Assembly (NCBI GenBank): GCA_013399895.1 | Contig: VXBA01003435.1 | Location: 1,818,392 to 1,882,391 of the forward strand | Length of the DNA stretch: 64,000 bases | DNA from: Serilophus lunatus | Lineage: Eukaryota; Chordata; Aves; Passeriformes; Eurylaimidae | Reading direction: 5' to 3' | Part shown: one piece after another, positions 24,416 through 35,945 of the stretch | Layout of the letters: the number at the start of each line of letters is the position of its first letter | How positions within the stretch are numbered: position 1 is the first letter of the stretch | The notes under the pieces: model-generated | The model's input: only the letters and a program-made list of their open reading frames with translations | Told to the model about the DNA's origin: nothing | Databases searched by the model: none | Program-made: the position numbers and the translations under genes

Positions 24416-27400
24416 AGTGGCTGGCATTTGGATGAGCCAGACTGTTTCTAACATCAAAAGAGTTTCAGCTCAATAATTGGCCAAAGGGTCAACCAGATTC
24501 TTGCCTTGCCTAAGGCAGTATTTCCATAAGGATTTTGGCCTCTGCAAATGCTTCCTATGAACGTGGAGCCAGGGAGCCTAGGCAAACTTCTTAATTTTTA
24601 AAGGGCTTTGCACTGGGATGGGAATTATCCTTTCCTTAAACATTGGACATGTAGCTTTCAGTCAGTTTATCTTCCTAAATTATGTCTATACCATATTTCT
24701 GTAATTTTTCATTGTTCTAATGTATGTTCTCAGTTTATTGCACAAAGGTCCAATAACTTTCCTCAACAGTTGAATAATTGGCCTGGTTTGCAATATGCAC
24801 TTTTAATCTGTCTTGCTTAATTTCTAAAAATTCACAGGTAGATAATTATGGTCTTGCTAAATAATTTTAGTGGAAGTATTTTCTTATGATTTACCTTTAC
24901 AACCTTATGTATACATATATACACATACATATTTTTTCCTGCTTCATGTCTGAAAACTGCCATTATATTCAACATGCATTCATGTAGTGTCCTGGAATAT
25001 CCCCTCTCAAAATCATGGGAAGATCTTAGAGAGGATACATCTGATCTGGAATCCCTGAAGTTATTTCCATAGTCAGTAATTCTGAAATAGAGGCCTTTGA
25101 GTCCTTGAGGGGTAACGTGCAGTAAAAGGCCCAAGTGATTAATCCTCTAGCAGTGTACCCTTCAAGAACTGAAAACCTTGAGAGCTGTGTCCAGAAAAAA
25201 GAAGGTGCCAGATGTATCCAACCAGACTTGAGCCATGGCCTTGGCAGAGAAGCAGAGCTGGTGTGAGGGAACAGAGACAAGGGTGAGGGACAGAGAGAAG
25301 TTCTAGTCCAGGGAAGGTGAAGGTGGAGGCACTTGGATATTGTTTGTTTTTCTGTGTGAGTTTTGGGAAACAGAAGGCTCTGAACTGTTGTCCTGTATTA
25401 CCAAGAGGATGAATGAGATGTGTCCCATCTCTTCCTCTCTCTATGCCTTGCAAGTGTGGGGGAACTGCCAGCTAGTCCTGTGATGTGGTCAAGGGAAAGA
25501 GCTGTACCCAAGTGCTATGAAGATTCAGCTGGTCCTGTTCAGCAACGGGGGAACAGCCTCTGAGTTCTGTTCACAAGTGGTAATGCCAGTGCAGAACCAT
25601 ATTCTTTGCATGAGTATCTGATTTTGGAAGGAAGATGCTCTTGGGCTAGGTTTTGCTTTACAGCCCGGCTCATACTTTGGTACTGATTGTGTTAAATAGT
25701 TGTAATTTACAACAAATATCTTAGGGTTAGCTTGTATTTCAGTGATTAGGAAAGAGCAGTTATTTTTGCTTTGCACATCAACTTCTGTTAATGCCGCTTC
25801 GTAAATACACTTAGCAAAGGCAAAATGAGCTGAAAATACATCTAAATGTAAAGCAACTGGTGCTATAATATATAGTTCCCCTCACAGGTTCACCACAAAG
25901 GATCATGCCAACCTTCTGTCACAGTGTGTGCAGACCTATATTAAGCTATTTTAATGGCTTTTAATTCAGTTTCGATCTTTAGAACTTGTTCTTGAAATCC
26001 ATATTTAAAATTATCTGTGTCAAGTCATTTGGAGTTCTGAATTACATATCATCCATAGGGCTCAAAAATCCTGATAATGTTGTTTCTGTGAGGCACAGGG
26101 GGTAGGATTCATTTGACTGACTGCCTGCAGATCACTGCAGGAGTTACCTACATCTGTGCTAATCACATCGTTTTTCCTTTATAACCAAAGAGAAATAAGC
26201 ACTTTAGTCAGTTGCTTTACTTCAGATATGTGGTACAAGATGAGATGAACTGCACTTAAAAGCAGATCTTGCTCCCTAGAAACTTCAAAACAAGCCTTGG
26301 TGACCTCTTCTGGTACGGACATTTGCATTGGTGATACCTAAAAAGAGGTGAATCCCACTGAGATACTGACAGTAATTAGGAGCATGCCTTTAAATAAGCA
26401 AGCACTGCACATGTACTGTTAGCACTAGAGCTGTTTGCATATTGAACAAGCCGGTAATACTCATCATCAACAACATTCTTACTCCTCTTTTTTCTGTCTC
26501 CACGGTAGATTACTGACACTTCTGACTAGCCCTTTAAGGGAAGAACAAATTGAAGCATTGAGAAGGAAATTGAGGTAAAAACCCCACCCAACCAACCAAA
26601 AACCAGAGACTGCATCTTGATTATTCTCAGAGTGAAGGCATGGGTATCAGTTTTTCAGTAAATTTTTAAACTTGCAGGAACTTTACTAATGGTCCTGAAA
26701 AATGAACGAATAAAGACAAACTCAGACAGTATGCTTCGATCTAGTTTGGATAGTTTAATTGAGGTTTATAGGCTTAAACCTGTAAATAAATCTTCTCTAT
26801 GTGTATTTGAAGAATGTTGATTAATTTCTGTGAATAAGACTTTGCCACTGCAAATGTAGACATTATTTTCTTGATAAACATATTTTAGTTAACCTTTTTT
26901 TTTTTCCACTTTCTTATATGTTATGGACCTGACCTCAAAAGGGTTTTTCAAAAATCTTTCTATGACATTAACCAATCTGTCAGAAATCTGTGTTGCACAT
27001 GGTAGGTAATCAAAATATTGAGCACTTTTTGCAAAATAAACCTAAAGTCTCCTAAAACAATGATTATTTTTTTAGACTCAAAGGTTACTCTAGAATTACA
27101 GGAACATAAAATAAGGAGGGGAAAGGAAAAAAAAGTAAAAAGCAACTAAATTTACTGAAGAAAAAAGCACTTTCATTTTCATCCACAAGATGGTGCCACT
27201 CCCTCAATTTAAAGTACAATTTTCCTTTGAAAACAGTATAAACATGACACAAACCCCCTGGAGCACAGAAGCCCTACTAGTTCCTTTAAAATATTGTTTA
27301 AATGGGATTTAAATGATGTATGGTCCTTGTGCTGGCCCTCTGCACAACACTGAAATACATCTGAATTCAGGGACATATTTGCTAATCTGTGTGACAGAAA

Positions 27401-27836
27401 TAGCCTTTTAGTGCATATGGTCACTACCAGCTCTTCAGCTAGTCGTGGTGCTTGGTCTGAGTGGATTTCTGCTTTTTTTCTGAATACCATAAAATAAATT
27501 ATTTAGCAAATTTCTAAGCATTATATCTAAGGAAGTGTACTGAAGATGGGTGATCTGCACAGATGTAACTGCAATTTAGGAAGAGTGGGGCTGCCAATGT
27601 GTGACTGAGAACCTATTTGAGAGCCTTCAATGACAGGAATGATTAATCAGCTAGAAATCTACCAGCTACCAGCTTTCCTTTAAGTTGATGCTAAGTTTAC
27701 AAAATCAGCTGTTAGAAAAAGAAGGCAAAACATTTCTAACTTTTAAAGTAAATGTATAGAAAGAGTAGAAAAGCAGAACATTCACAATAGCCTTTTTATA
27801 GTAATTTCAGAATAAAACCATTTGGAGTGGCAACTG

Positions 27837-28020
27837 CTCTTCTCTTCTCTTCTCTTCTCTTCTCTTCTCTTCTCTTCTCTTCTCTTCTCTTCTCTTCTCT
27901 TCTCTTCTCTTCTCTTCTCTTCTCTTCTCTTCTTTCTTCTTTCTTATTTTCTTTCTTCTTTCTTATTTTCTTTCTTCTTTTCTTTCTCTTTTCTCTTTCT
28001 TTTCTTTTCTCTTTCTTTTC
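27837..28020 (+). repeat. (CTCTT)n and imperfect pyrimidine tract, about 184 bp
   Basis: Roughly 19 perfect CTCTT units (27837-27933) are followed by less regular CT sequence with only two purines, ending one base before the target duplication of the next LTR. Such mirror-like polypurine/polypyrimidine DNA can form triplex H-DNA and is length-unstable. The ORFs that read SLLFS repeats here are artefacts of the repeat. Confidence 0.95.
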
Positions 28021-28025
28021 ACCCC
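28021..28025. repeat. Target-site duplication ACCCC, left copy
   Basis: Repeated exactly at 29114-29118 on the other side of the LTR. Confidence 0.9.
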
Positions 28026-29113
28026 TGTATTGGTTTTTCTGTGGCCAGGTTTTGGTGGCAGTGGGGGGGGGGCTGAGGGAGAGGCTTCTTCAAGAAGCTG
28101 CTGGAAGTTTCCCCATGCCCAGGCTGGGCCCGCTGCTGACCAAGGCCAGGCCAATCAGTAGTTGAAGGAACACCTCTGTGATAACATATTTAAGAAGGAA
28201 GGAAAAAAAGTAGTTAGAAATGAAGATGGCTGCTGGAGAGGAGCAGGGTGAGAGCCTGTGAGCAACAACGCAGACACCAAGGTCAGTGCAGAAGGAGGGG
28301 GAGGAGATGCTCCTGGCGCCGGAGCTGAGATCCAGCTGCAGCCCATGGTGCAGACCATGGTGAAGCAGCTGTGCCCCTGCAGCCCATGGAGGACCACAGG
28401 AGTGCAGAGATCCACCTGTAGCCCGTGGAGGAGCCACGCCGGAGCAGGTGGATGCTGGGGAAGGCTGTAGCCCGTGGGAGACCCAAAGTGGAGCTGGGTC
28501 CTGGCAGGGGACTGTAGCCTGTGGGGAGAGGAGCCCACTTGGAGTAGGATTCTCCTGTTAGGATGCGTGGCTCGTGGGGCCCACGCTGGAGCAGCCTGTG
28601 CTTAAAGGACTACACCCTGTGGAATTTTCAACCATGCGGCAGCAGTCTGTGAAAGGCTGCTGCCCATGGGATGGACTCTCGCCGGAGCAGTTTGTGAGAG
28701 GAACTGTATCCTGTGAGGGATTGACCCCATGGAATGTGGTTGGAAGGACTCCTCTTCCCAAGCAGCGGCTGAGAACAGCAGCTGACCACAGCAACACCTC
28801 CCCCCCACCTCGCCTTTTTCCCTTGACCGCTGCGGGAGAATAGGTTGGATGTAAGAAGGAGGGGGTGGGGGGTAAAAGGTGTCTTTTAGTCTCTCACTCT
28901 TAGCTCTGATCTTGTTAGTAATAAATTTGACTATTATTCCCACATGGAGTCTTGTTTTGCCTGTGACAGTGATTAGCAAAGAATCTGCTGTAGTTGTTAT
29001 CATGAATAACAAACCTCTCGTTATATTCTCTCTCTCCTCTATAGCTGGGCAAGGGGGAGTGAGAAGGTGGCTGTAGTGGGCCCCTGGCACTCAGCCCGGG
29101 TTAAACCACTACA
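28026..29113 (+). mobile_element. Solo LTR (family B), 5-bp TSD ACCCC, ERVL-like
   Basis: A 1088-bp element has terminal inverted ends: it begins TGTATTGGTTT and ends AAACCACTACA, which pair with one mismatch. Perfect 5-bp duplications, ACCCC, flank it at 28021-28025 and 29114-29118. U3-like features include a CCAAT box (about 28150) and an ATATTTAAG TATA-like box (about 28187). AATAAA at 28920-28925 fits the R-region polyadenylation signal and sets the plus orientation. The centre has degenerate repeats of a unit containing GTAGCCCGTGG. No gag, pol or env lies beside it, so it is a solo LTR. A second copy of the family lies at 55280-56376 in the opposite orientation. Several ORFs of 70-160 codons inside it are incidental. 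Confidence 0.93.
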
Positions 29114-29118
29114 ACCCC
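29114..29118. repeat. Target-site duplication ACCCC, right copy
   Basis: An exact copy of 28021-28025. Confidence 0.9.
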
Positions 29119-32100
29119 ATTGCAGAAGAGAACCTGAAAGAGAAAGAAACAAAATTATCTTGAAGTCAGATATTGAAAGAGTAGGGGATGGAAAAAGAGA
29201 CAGCCCCATGGCAGCTGACTGTCTCCGTCCTTGACTCCCCTTTCCTCATCCCCTCTGGTCCTTGTGGAAGTTCTAGTCCTGACCTTCACCACGAATCTCT
29301 TATCTGCTTCCCTGGTTGTTTGCCCTGTCTGCTTCCCCTGACACTCATTTGGTAGCTGATCCTTTTGTGGTCACTCAAAAAAGTGCAGAGGAGCAAAACT
29401 GTGTGTAAGGTCTCCCTACATTTATTTGGGGTCCCAAAATAACGTGTAATGATGCAAAAATGTTGAGAAAACTTGACCATTTGCATCATTATCAGTCCAA
29501 CACATGATGAGACTATGTTTTAATTTACTAACAATAGAGGTGTAAATTTATATTTTATCATGGAAATACTAATCTGCATTTAAGGGTGGAAAAATCAACC
29601 TTTTATTCAAACTAGTTGTGTGACTGATTCCTACTGAACAAGGAAATGCATAGGTTCCTACATCTCTAAGGCAGTCTTGTGATGCTTATTTGAGAGTATA
29701 ACCCAAAACTGCTTCCATTCCCATCGTTGCAAACAGCAGTGTGCATACCTGAAATGCTTTCTACTATTCTTATTGCCCAGCAATCTCTTCTGAAATGTGG
29801 AAACTAATATGAGCAAGGCGGTGACAAAGCATGAATTCACGTTTGATCCAGGAAGCAAGTCATTGTGCCATGGTTAGTTCCACACTTGCACTCCGGCTTC
29901 TGCCTGGCCCAGGTGGTACGATGTTATCGGTGTGGTAACCCTGAATTCTGGAGGGAACAAGTTATTCACCACCTGAGGCGTGTCACCATCCCAATGGGTA
30001 TCAAAAGAAATCCTTTAGCTCAGATGGCATAAGTATGGGATTCTGTGTGACTCAAGGTAATATGATGGCTCCATGCCTCTTTTGTTTAGGCAAACTACAA
30101 GCCTAAGGATGTGTCCCAGCCTAAGTCGCACAAGTTGTTTTTCCGGTTCCTTATGGGAGTTCCCCACATTCAGATGCAACCTGTGCTTGAAAAACAAAGA
30201 TTAGCTTGAAGATGAGACACAAACCCTTATGGAAAATGACTGTACTACTTCCTTAATCTGCACAGAATTTTGGATTTGAGTTTATGTAACAAGGCCCTTG
30301 GAAATTATAAATTATGCAACAATCACCGCTGATCTCTGCTGCCTTTCTGGAGCAAAGGGCTCTGAGCATCGCACCCTGCATATGCAGCACCCCCAGTGTG
30401 CCATGAACATCACCTGTTTGCTCTCTATTCTAAGCTGGTGTAACAAAGGTGTGCAGTAACAGTGGAATATCAGTTCACCCATCTCTGTTTCATCTTCAAA
30501 ACTTTTTTAATTTTTCCATGTTTCACTTCTTCTACATAGAGAGCTTTTAAAATGGCTAAAGGTATGACCAAAGCAAACACTTCTGCAAATATCTATATTT
30601 ATCACATTTCTTCTGGCTGACAAGTTTTTGACAAGATTTCATGATCTTGAATGCTCAGCAAAGGAAAGGGATAAATAATTCCAGAGAAACAAATCTCTTG
30701 GTTTTATTGGTAGAGTACTTTTACCGTTCCCACTTACTCAAATTTTGTTTAGCAGCACAGACTAGAAAATGAGCCTAAAGTGTGAAGTACATTTTGTGAG
30801 CAGTGGGCTTCTGATTGTGATTTCTGTATACACACACATAGTGAGAGAGATAAACAATGATTCATTTTTTACACTCAATTTTTTCCTCAAGTGTTGTCTA
30901 ATTTTTTTCTATTAGCATCCAAAATACTTCTTGTTGAGGTGAAAGATCTTTTTCAATATGAAGGAATAAACCGATCTCCTCAGGTGTTTTTATGATCCTG
31001 CTTGTTGCAATATAATGTAAGAAAATCTGCAAAAAGTTTGGAGATGTGACTTAGCCACAGGCCCCAGCTTCTGCTTTCAGGCTCTACAATAGAAACAGAA
31101 GAAAGTTGCCTTGCAGAAGTATGTTGGAAGTTATGGCTGTTCTTTAGCTTCCTCTCTAGTCAACACAAATTTGACATTTTTCTCCTCCTTATTCACTTAT
31201 CTCCTGCTGTTGCCTCAAAGCTGCACAGGCCTGTGAGTCAGCCACCTCTCTGCATGAAGCTGAACAATAAATTCCATTTCTTCCTCCTTGCACTTTAAAT
31301 ATAACTTCATTCCTCTGTTACACTGGGGACAAGGTCTGTTACATACTTTCTATATGACTGTATTACCAACTCCCTTTGGTGTGGCAATGAAAGTTAGTCT
31401 GTGTTCAGAAAAAAAAGTGAATGCATGCAACTTCTTTTAAAGGAGTGCCAAAATAATGGCAATATCACATCGAAAAAAATGAGGAAAAATTCTTTGAGTA
31501 AAGTATCTCTTCAGTCATCAGCATCTCAGACCTGGTAACTCTTTTCTTCTGGCTCCACTTTTCTTTATTTGATAGATGTCCCAAGGGTTGGGAGCCACAG
31601 ATTTGATTTTGTGAGAGTTGTTAATAAAGCATCTCTGCAAAACTATGTTCAGAGTCTGATAAACTCATAAATGTTTGTAGGCTTTGGGCTTTAAACACAT
31701 CTTCTATCTTTGTATTGCAAAAACAAACCTCACCAGAGCAAGATCCCAAATATCTGAGTGCAAAGGCCCAGTATGCCAAATGTGTTCTCAGGAGCTCCTT
31801 GCAAGAATACCTAAAAATTAAGATTGACCAAACCACTGGATACATCTGGAGAATGCTACTGAAGTGCACTCTTTGCACTTACCTAAAGAATTAAATATCT
31901 GTGGAAATGCAAAGGCACTGTTGTAAGATGTTCTGTCTTAAATGAATTTTTAAGTTCTTTAAAAATTATAAGGACAGTGAAGGGGGGGTACCTTGAATTT
32001 ATTAGGTTTTGCTTTGGACTAAGAAGAAACACCAGATATTCCTCAGACAGAACGTCTAACCTTATTGTAAAATTTCCTTGTAACACTGTTAAGTCCCTGA

Positions 32101-35100
32101 CCTTTTTCCTGATGAAATCAGATCACTATCCCAAACTCAACATTAGTGTTGACTGATGTGTAACTGCCCTGGTATTCACAGATCTGAGCTTTTTTTTTCG
32201 CTCTAAAGCTGTGCATACCCACTGTCCTTTCCTCCATGGTAGAAGTGCCACTCACACACAGGTTGTACATATGTTTTTCAGAGACATTCCTACTTGAAAG
32301 AGTTTATATACATATATGCATGTATTTATGGTTTGACATCTGTGGTTTGTGTTGGCAGTTGCCTTCCAAAAAAATAAGTGGAGTATATTGGATTTGGTCC
32401 TGCAGGTTGAGGGAGGTAGATATAATAGTAGGTTGGAGTCTGAATGCCAGCAACAGGGACCTAGCACTTTTCAGGCAGATGTGACTTGAGCATCCTTAAC
32501 TTCAGCAGACTTCATCAAAAACCTACCACAACAGGATTCCCCAAACCCCCCAAAAGGTGGTGGTGAGAAGCATAGACAAAAAGACACATAACAGTTGGTA
32601 CCAGCATCCCAAATTTATCCCCGTCCATACAGAAAACAGCTTATTCTGTCTCATGATTAGCTAGGTATTTTTAGGGTGTGTTTTAACTGTAGTTTATTTA
32701 GCCACAAAATCAAATGTCCAGTATTTATGATTAAAAGTGTTCAGAAAGGTGAGAGAAGGATGTAATCCTTTAACATCTGAAAGGATAGATTTATAAAATT
32801 ACATAAATGCTTAAAGTGCAGATAACTAATAATATTTTCAAAAGCAACAAATCTGTTTCAGTCAAATGATAACTATGTGCCTGACTTCACTGAAATCACT
32901 AATAAGTAAGAATTAAATTTTGGAAAAGCTTTGAAGATATGACCTTTTAGTCCTATGAGACCAAATCAGTTCAACTGCTTTTAACATCAGTAAGTTCCTG
33001 TTTGCATTTTTAGGCAATGATGGGACTTGGAAATCAAACGACAGGGTCATAAGCCCTCTTACTCTGCATGAACCTTAAATCCTTAGGAGTGAAATTCAGT
33101 TCTAGGTACATGTATGGGCTTGAAATGAAAGCCATAATCCAGAGGTCTAATCAACCTGACAACATTTATTTAAAAATGAGTATTAAAACTCAGACAAATA
33201 GTGGATTATTTCCACTCTCCTTCTCAGCCTTTTTTCCCTAGTTATGAAGCATAAGAAAGAAGTTATTTTGTAGGTAGTGTTTAATCTATTTTTTCTAAAA
33301 TTCTTAAAAGTAATTTTAATAAATGCATATTCTTGATAGAATTTCTATCTTAGGTGTTAAATAAGATGCTAGGTTTTTAGAAGCATGTATTGTTCAGAAT
33401 GCATTTGTAACATGGAGCAAAACCTGGATTTCAATATATATCAGGATTTAATATTTTTATTAAAGTCTTTAAACATTGATAGTAATAACTACTTGGTAAT
33501 TAATTTGGAAACATACATTCTAATTATTTTGACAACAATCTGACCCCCCCCCCCAATCAGACCAATTCTGTATTTGAGAACATCTACATTTTATTCAAGT
33601 GGCATCCCACATCGCTATTGTGATTCCCTGAAGTATTTTTCTCTTGATACACAGGAAGTTGACTTATATTTATCAGGAATAAAACTTTGAAATAAAATCA
33701 TTACTTCAGATGGGTAAAAAAACCCAAGGGATAGCTGAGGTTCCACTCCAGCTCTAAACAAATCCCACTTTACATAAAATATAGCTTTCTTCCTCAAATT
33801 CCTTCCATTAAAGATCTTGGTTTCATTTGTAATTTAAATAAAACCAAAGCATAAATCTCTCTCTGAATTGTTTGCCCAAATGTCTCTCCTCATAGTTCCC
33901 TTTCTTCTGTCCCACAGAAAATTTTCTGCATGGCTGGGGTTGCTGTGTGGCTGCCAGGAAGGAGCAGAATCTCAGAAGGCTCCTGATGTAGATGCCCACC
34001 ATGTGAATTGAGGAAGACAGAACAAGGCTGTTCTGGGCTTTTGGATTTAGCAGAAGGTTTGGGGGGCACAAGAGTTGGTTGGCAGGAGCTAGACTGCAAA
34101 TCTTGGTGGCATTTTCTTTCTCTCTGTGAGAATTATATTTATACACACCCAAAGGCATCCATTTGTCAGATGGTGGGAACCAATAGCTGCTGATTCATGG
34201 CAATAGTTACACTGCCCTTATTATCTCCATTTCCCAAATATTAAGTGAAATTACAACATCAAGTAAAGCCAGCAGCAGCAATGAAAAATCCTGAGATCTT
34301 AGTGCCCACACAGGTACAGGTGGAAAGGTGAAAACCTGAAACATTTTGTAGATTGAAGTATTACACTGACTTTTATTAAGTATTGGTATTGTCATTGTCA
34401 TTCAACAGTGTTGCAAAACAGAAAGTACTTGTTCTCAAAGCTGCTTCTTCCATTCTGGGGAGTTTGGGGCTATTTCATCATTCTGAACGGGCTTTTTGTA
34501 TTGCTGGCTTTTTGCCCCCAGTGTTTGGAGGAGTTTCTCTTGCTCCAGCAGCTCAGAATGCTGCCTGAATGACTAGTGATTCCTTGAAGAAGCAAATTCC
34601 TGAGTTGCATGACTGTGACTGCTGTTAAATGCACCCTCTTAGCATATCTACCGATGATGTTGAGTAACAGTCAGTAATAAGGAGATATTTAATCCTTTTC
34701 CATTGCTGAAGTGATGCTCAAATCTACACTGACCATATAGATATGGACAAAACTCTGTGTAATTGCATGTCTATCCCTGAAAGAAAACATTAGCCAGATA
34801 CTCAGGAGTGGTCCAGGTCCAGGTCCAGGTCCAGATCTCATCTCTACTCATTGATGGAAACAACCTGCTGAGTAAAAGGCAAGAAAAAAGTGGAGACATG
34901 CTGCAAGCTGGAGAGCCAGTGCAGGAGAGATCTGCTGCACATGCCTCAGCCCTGGGAGATCTTAGTTTGGAGCTCGGTCAGGGCTGAGACACAGACCCAT
35001 AGGAAATGTGACTTTATTATTTCCAGGGCTCAGGGAGCTACTTGTTTCCTATTTAATTCAAATAGCTGTGCAGATTCAGAAACGAATGTGGCAACAACAA

Positions 35101-35611
35101 CAAAAATGTTTGTAGTTGTTCCAATAATTCTCAGTACTTGTTTCCGGTATTTGTTTCAAATTTAATACTTAAATGGGAACACTCATGCTCGACAAGATGA
35201 GGAAACACAGAGTTTCCTTCTTTTACACTTCACAGTTCTGACATGGAATATGGACATTTCTGACCTCTTTGTCTGCATTGTTATGAGACACAAATCCCTT
35301 TGAGCGTTATACTTCTGTATACAGGAACTCCTTCTGTCCATCTGTATATGTCTGATGGGATTTTGACTGGTAGTTGGGGAAAGATATAGCTGTTTAAACT
35401 GTTGTCATGATGAAGCAAGCCACTTTAAGGAGCACACAAAGATGCTGTGATATGTTGATCCCTTCTATCCTGTTTTGGTCACTCACACCATCCCATGGTG
35501 TGCAGACAGTCAAATAAGGAAATGATAGTCTCTGAGGTCTGCTTGCAGGTGTCCTGTTCAAGGAATAGCAAAGACCAAACACTTCATGTTTTGTTTTAGG
35601 GAGGCTTATGA
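29119..35611. other. Intergenic, no gene seen
   Basis: AT-rich sequence with no recognised exon. A C13 homopolymer lies at about 33542-33554 and a four-copy GTCCAG repeat at 34811-34834. Around 29880-30215 the plus strand reads in a coding-like manner but is broken by stops in every frame and matches nothing I recognise. Confidence 0.55.
34811..34834 (+). repeat. (GTCCAG)4 hexamer repeat
   Basis: Four exact tandem copies of GTCCAG. A short simple repeat with no visible function. Confidence 0.9.
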
Positions 35612-35945
35612 ACAAATGATAGAATCTGTTTGGAAAAGACCCTTAAGGTCATTGAGTCCAACCGTTAACCCAGCACTGCCAAGTCCACCACTAAACCATG
35701 TCCCTAAGTGCCACATCTACACATCTTATAAATATCTCCAGGGATATTGAATCACCTACTTCCCTGAGCAGCCTATCCAATGCTTGACAATGCTTTCTGT
35801 GAAGAAATTTTTCATGTATTTGCAGAGAGCAACAAGATTCCCCCTCAATCTCCTTTTCTTCAGGCTAAACAACCCCAGCTCCCTCAACCACTCCTCATAA
35901 GACTGGTGCTCCAGATCCTTCCCCAGCTTTGTGGCTCAGGTTTGT
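35612..35945 (-). mobile_element. CR1 LINE 3' fragment, minus orientation
   Basis: The plus strand shows the reverse complement of the CR1 3' end: a degenerate ATAGAATC start, then TCATTGAGTCCAACC, CACCACTAAACCATGTC and further in GGCTAAACAACCCCAGCTCC, all hallmarks of avian CR1. Only the 3' UTR-proximal part is present, as usual for 5'-truncated copies, and it carries many substitutions, so it is old. No intact endonuclease or reverse transcriptase remains. Confidence 0.93.

Larger units (their letters stand above)
14738..27836. other. Intergenic desert, no gene seen
   Basis: About 13 kb of AT-rich sequence without a convincing exon. Contents seen: a TA/TATC microsatellite at 18552-18588, a pair of exact 21-bp direct repeats at 24065-24085 and 24395-24415, and a TA-rich patch at about 22990-23055. 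The longest ORFs (19303-19644 minus, 22142-22534 plus) match no family I know and have no splice or start context that supports coding. Confidence 0.6.

Noticed and set aside
27822..28165. ORFs encoding repeated SLLFS
   Set aside because: A translation of the CTCTT microsatellite.
28090..29090. Several 70-160-codon ORFs on both strands
   Set aside because: They lie wholly within a solo LTR with defined ends and target duplications, and match no retroviral protein.
29880..30215. Coding-like stretch suspected to be a processed pseudogene
   Set aside because: Stops interrupt every frame, no parent gene was recognised, and neither a poly(A) tail nor a target duplication was seen.
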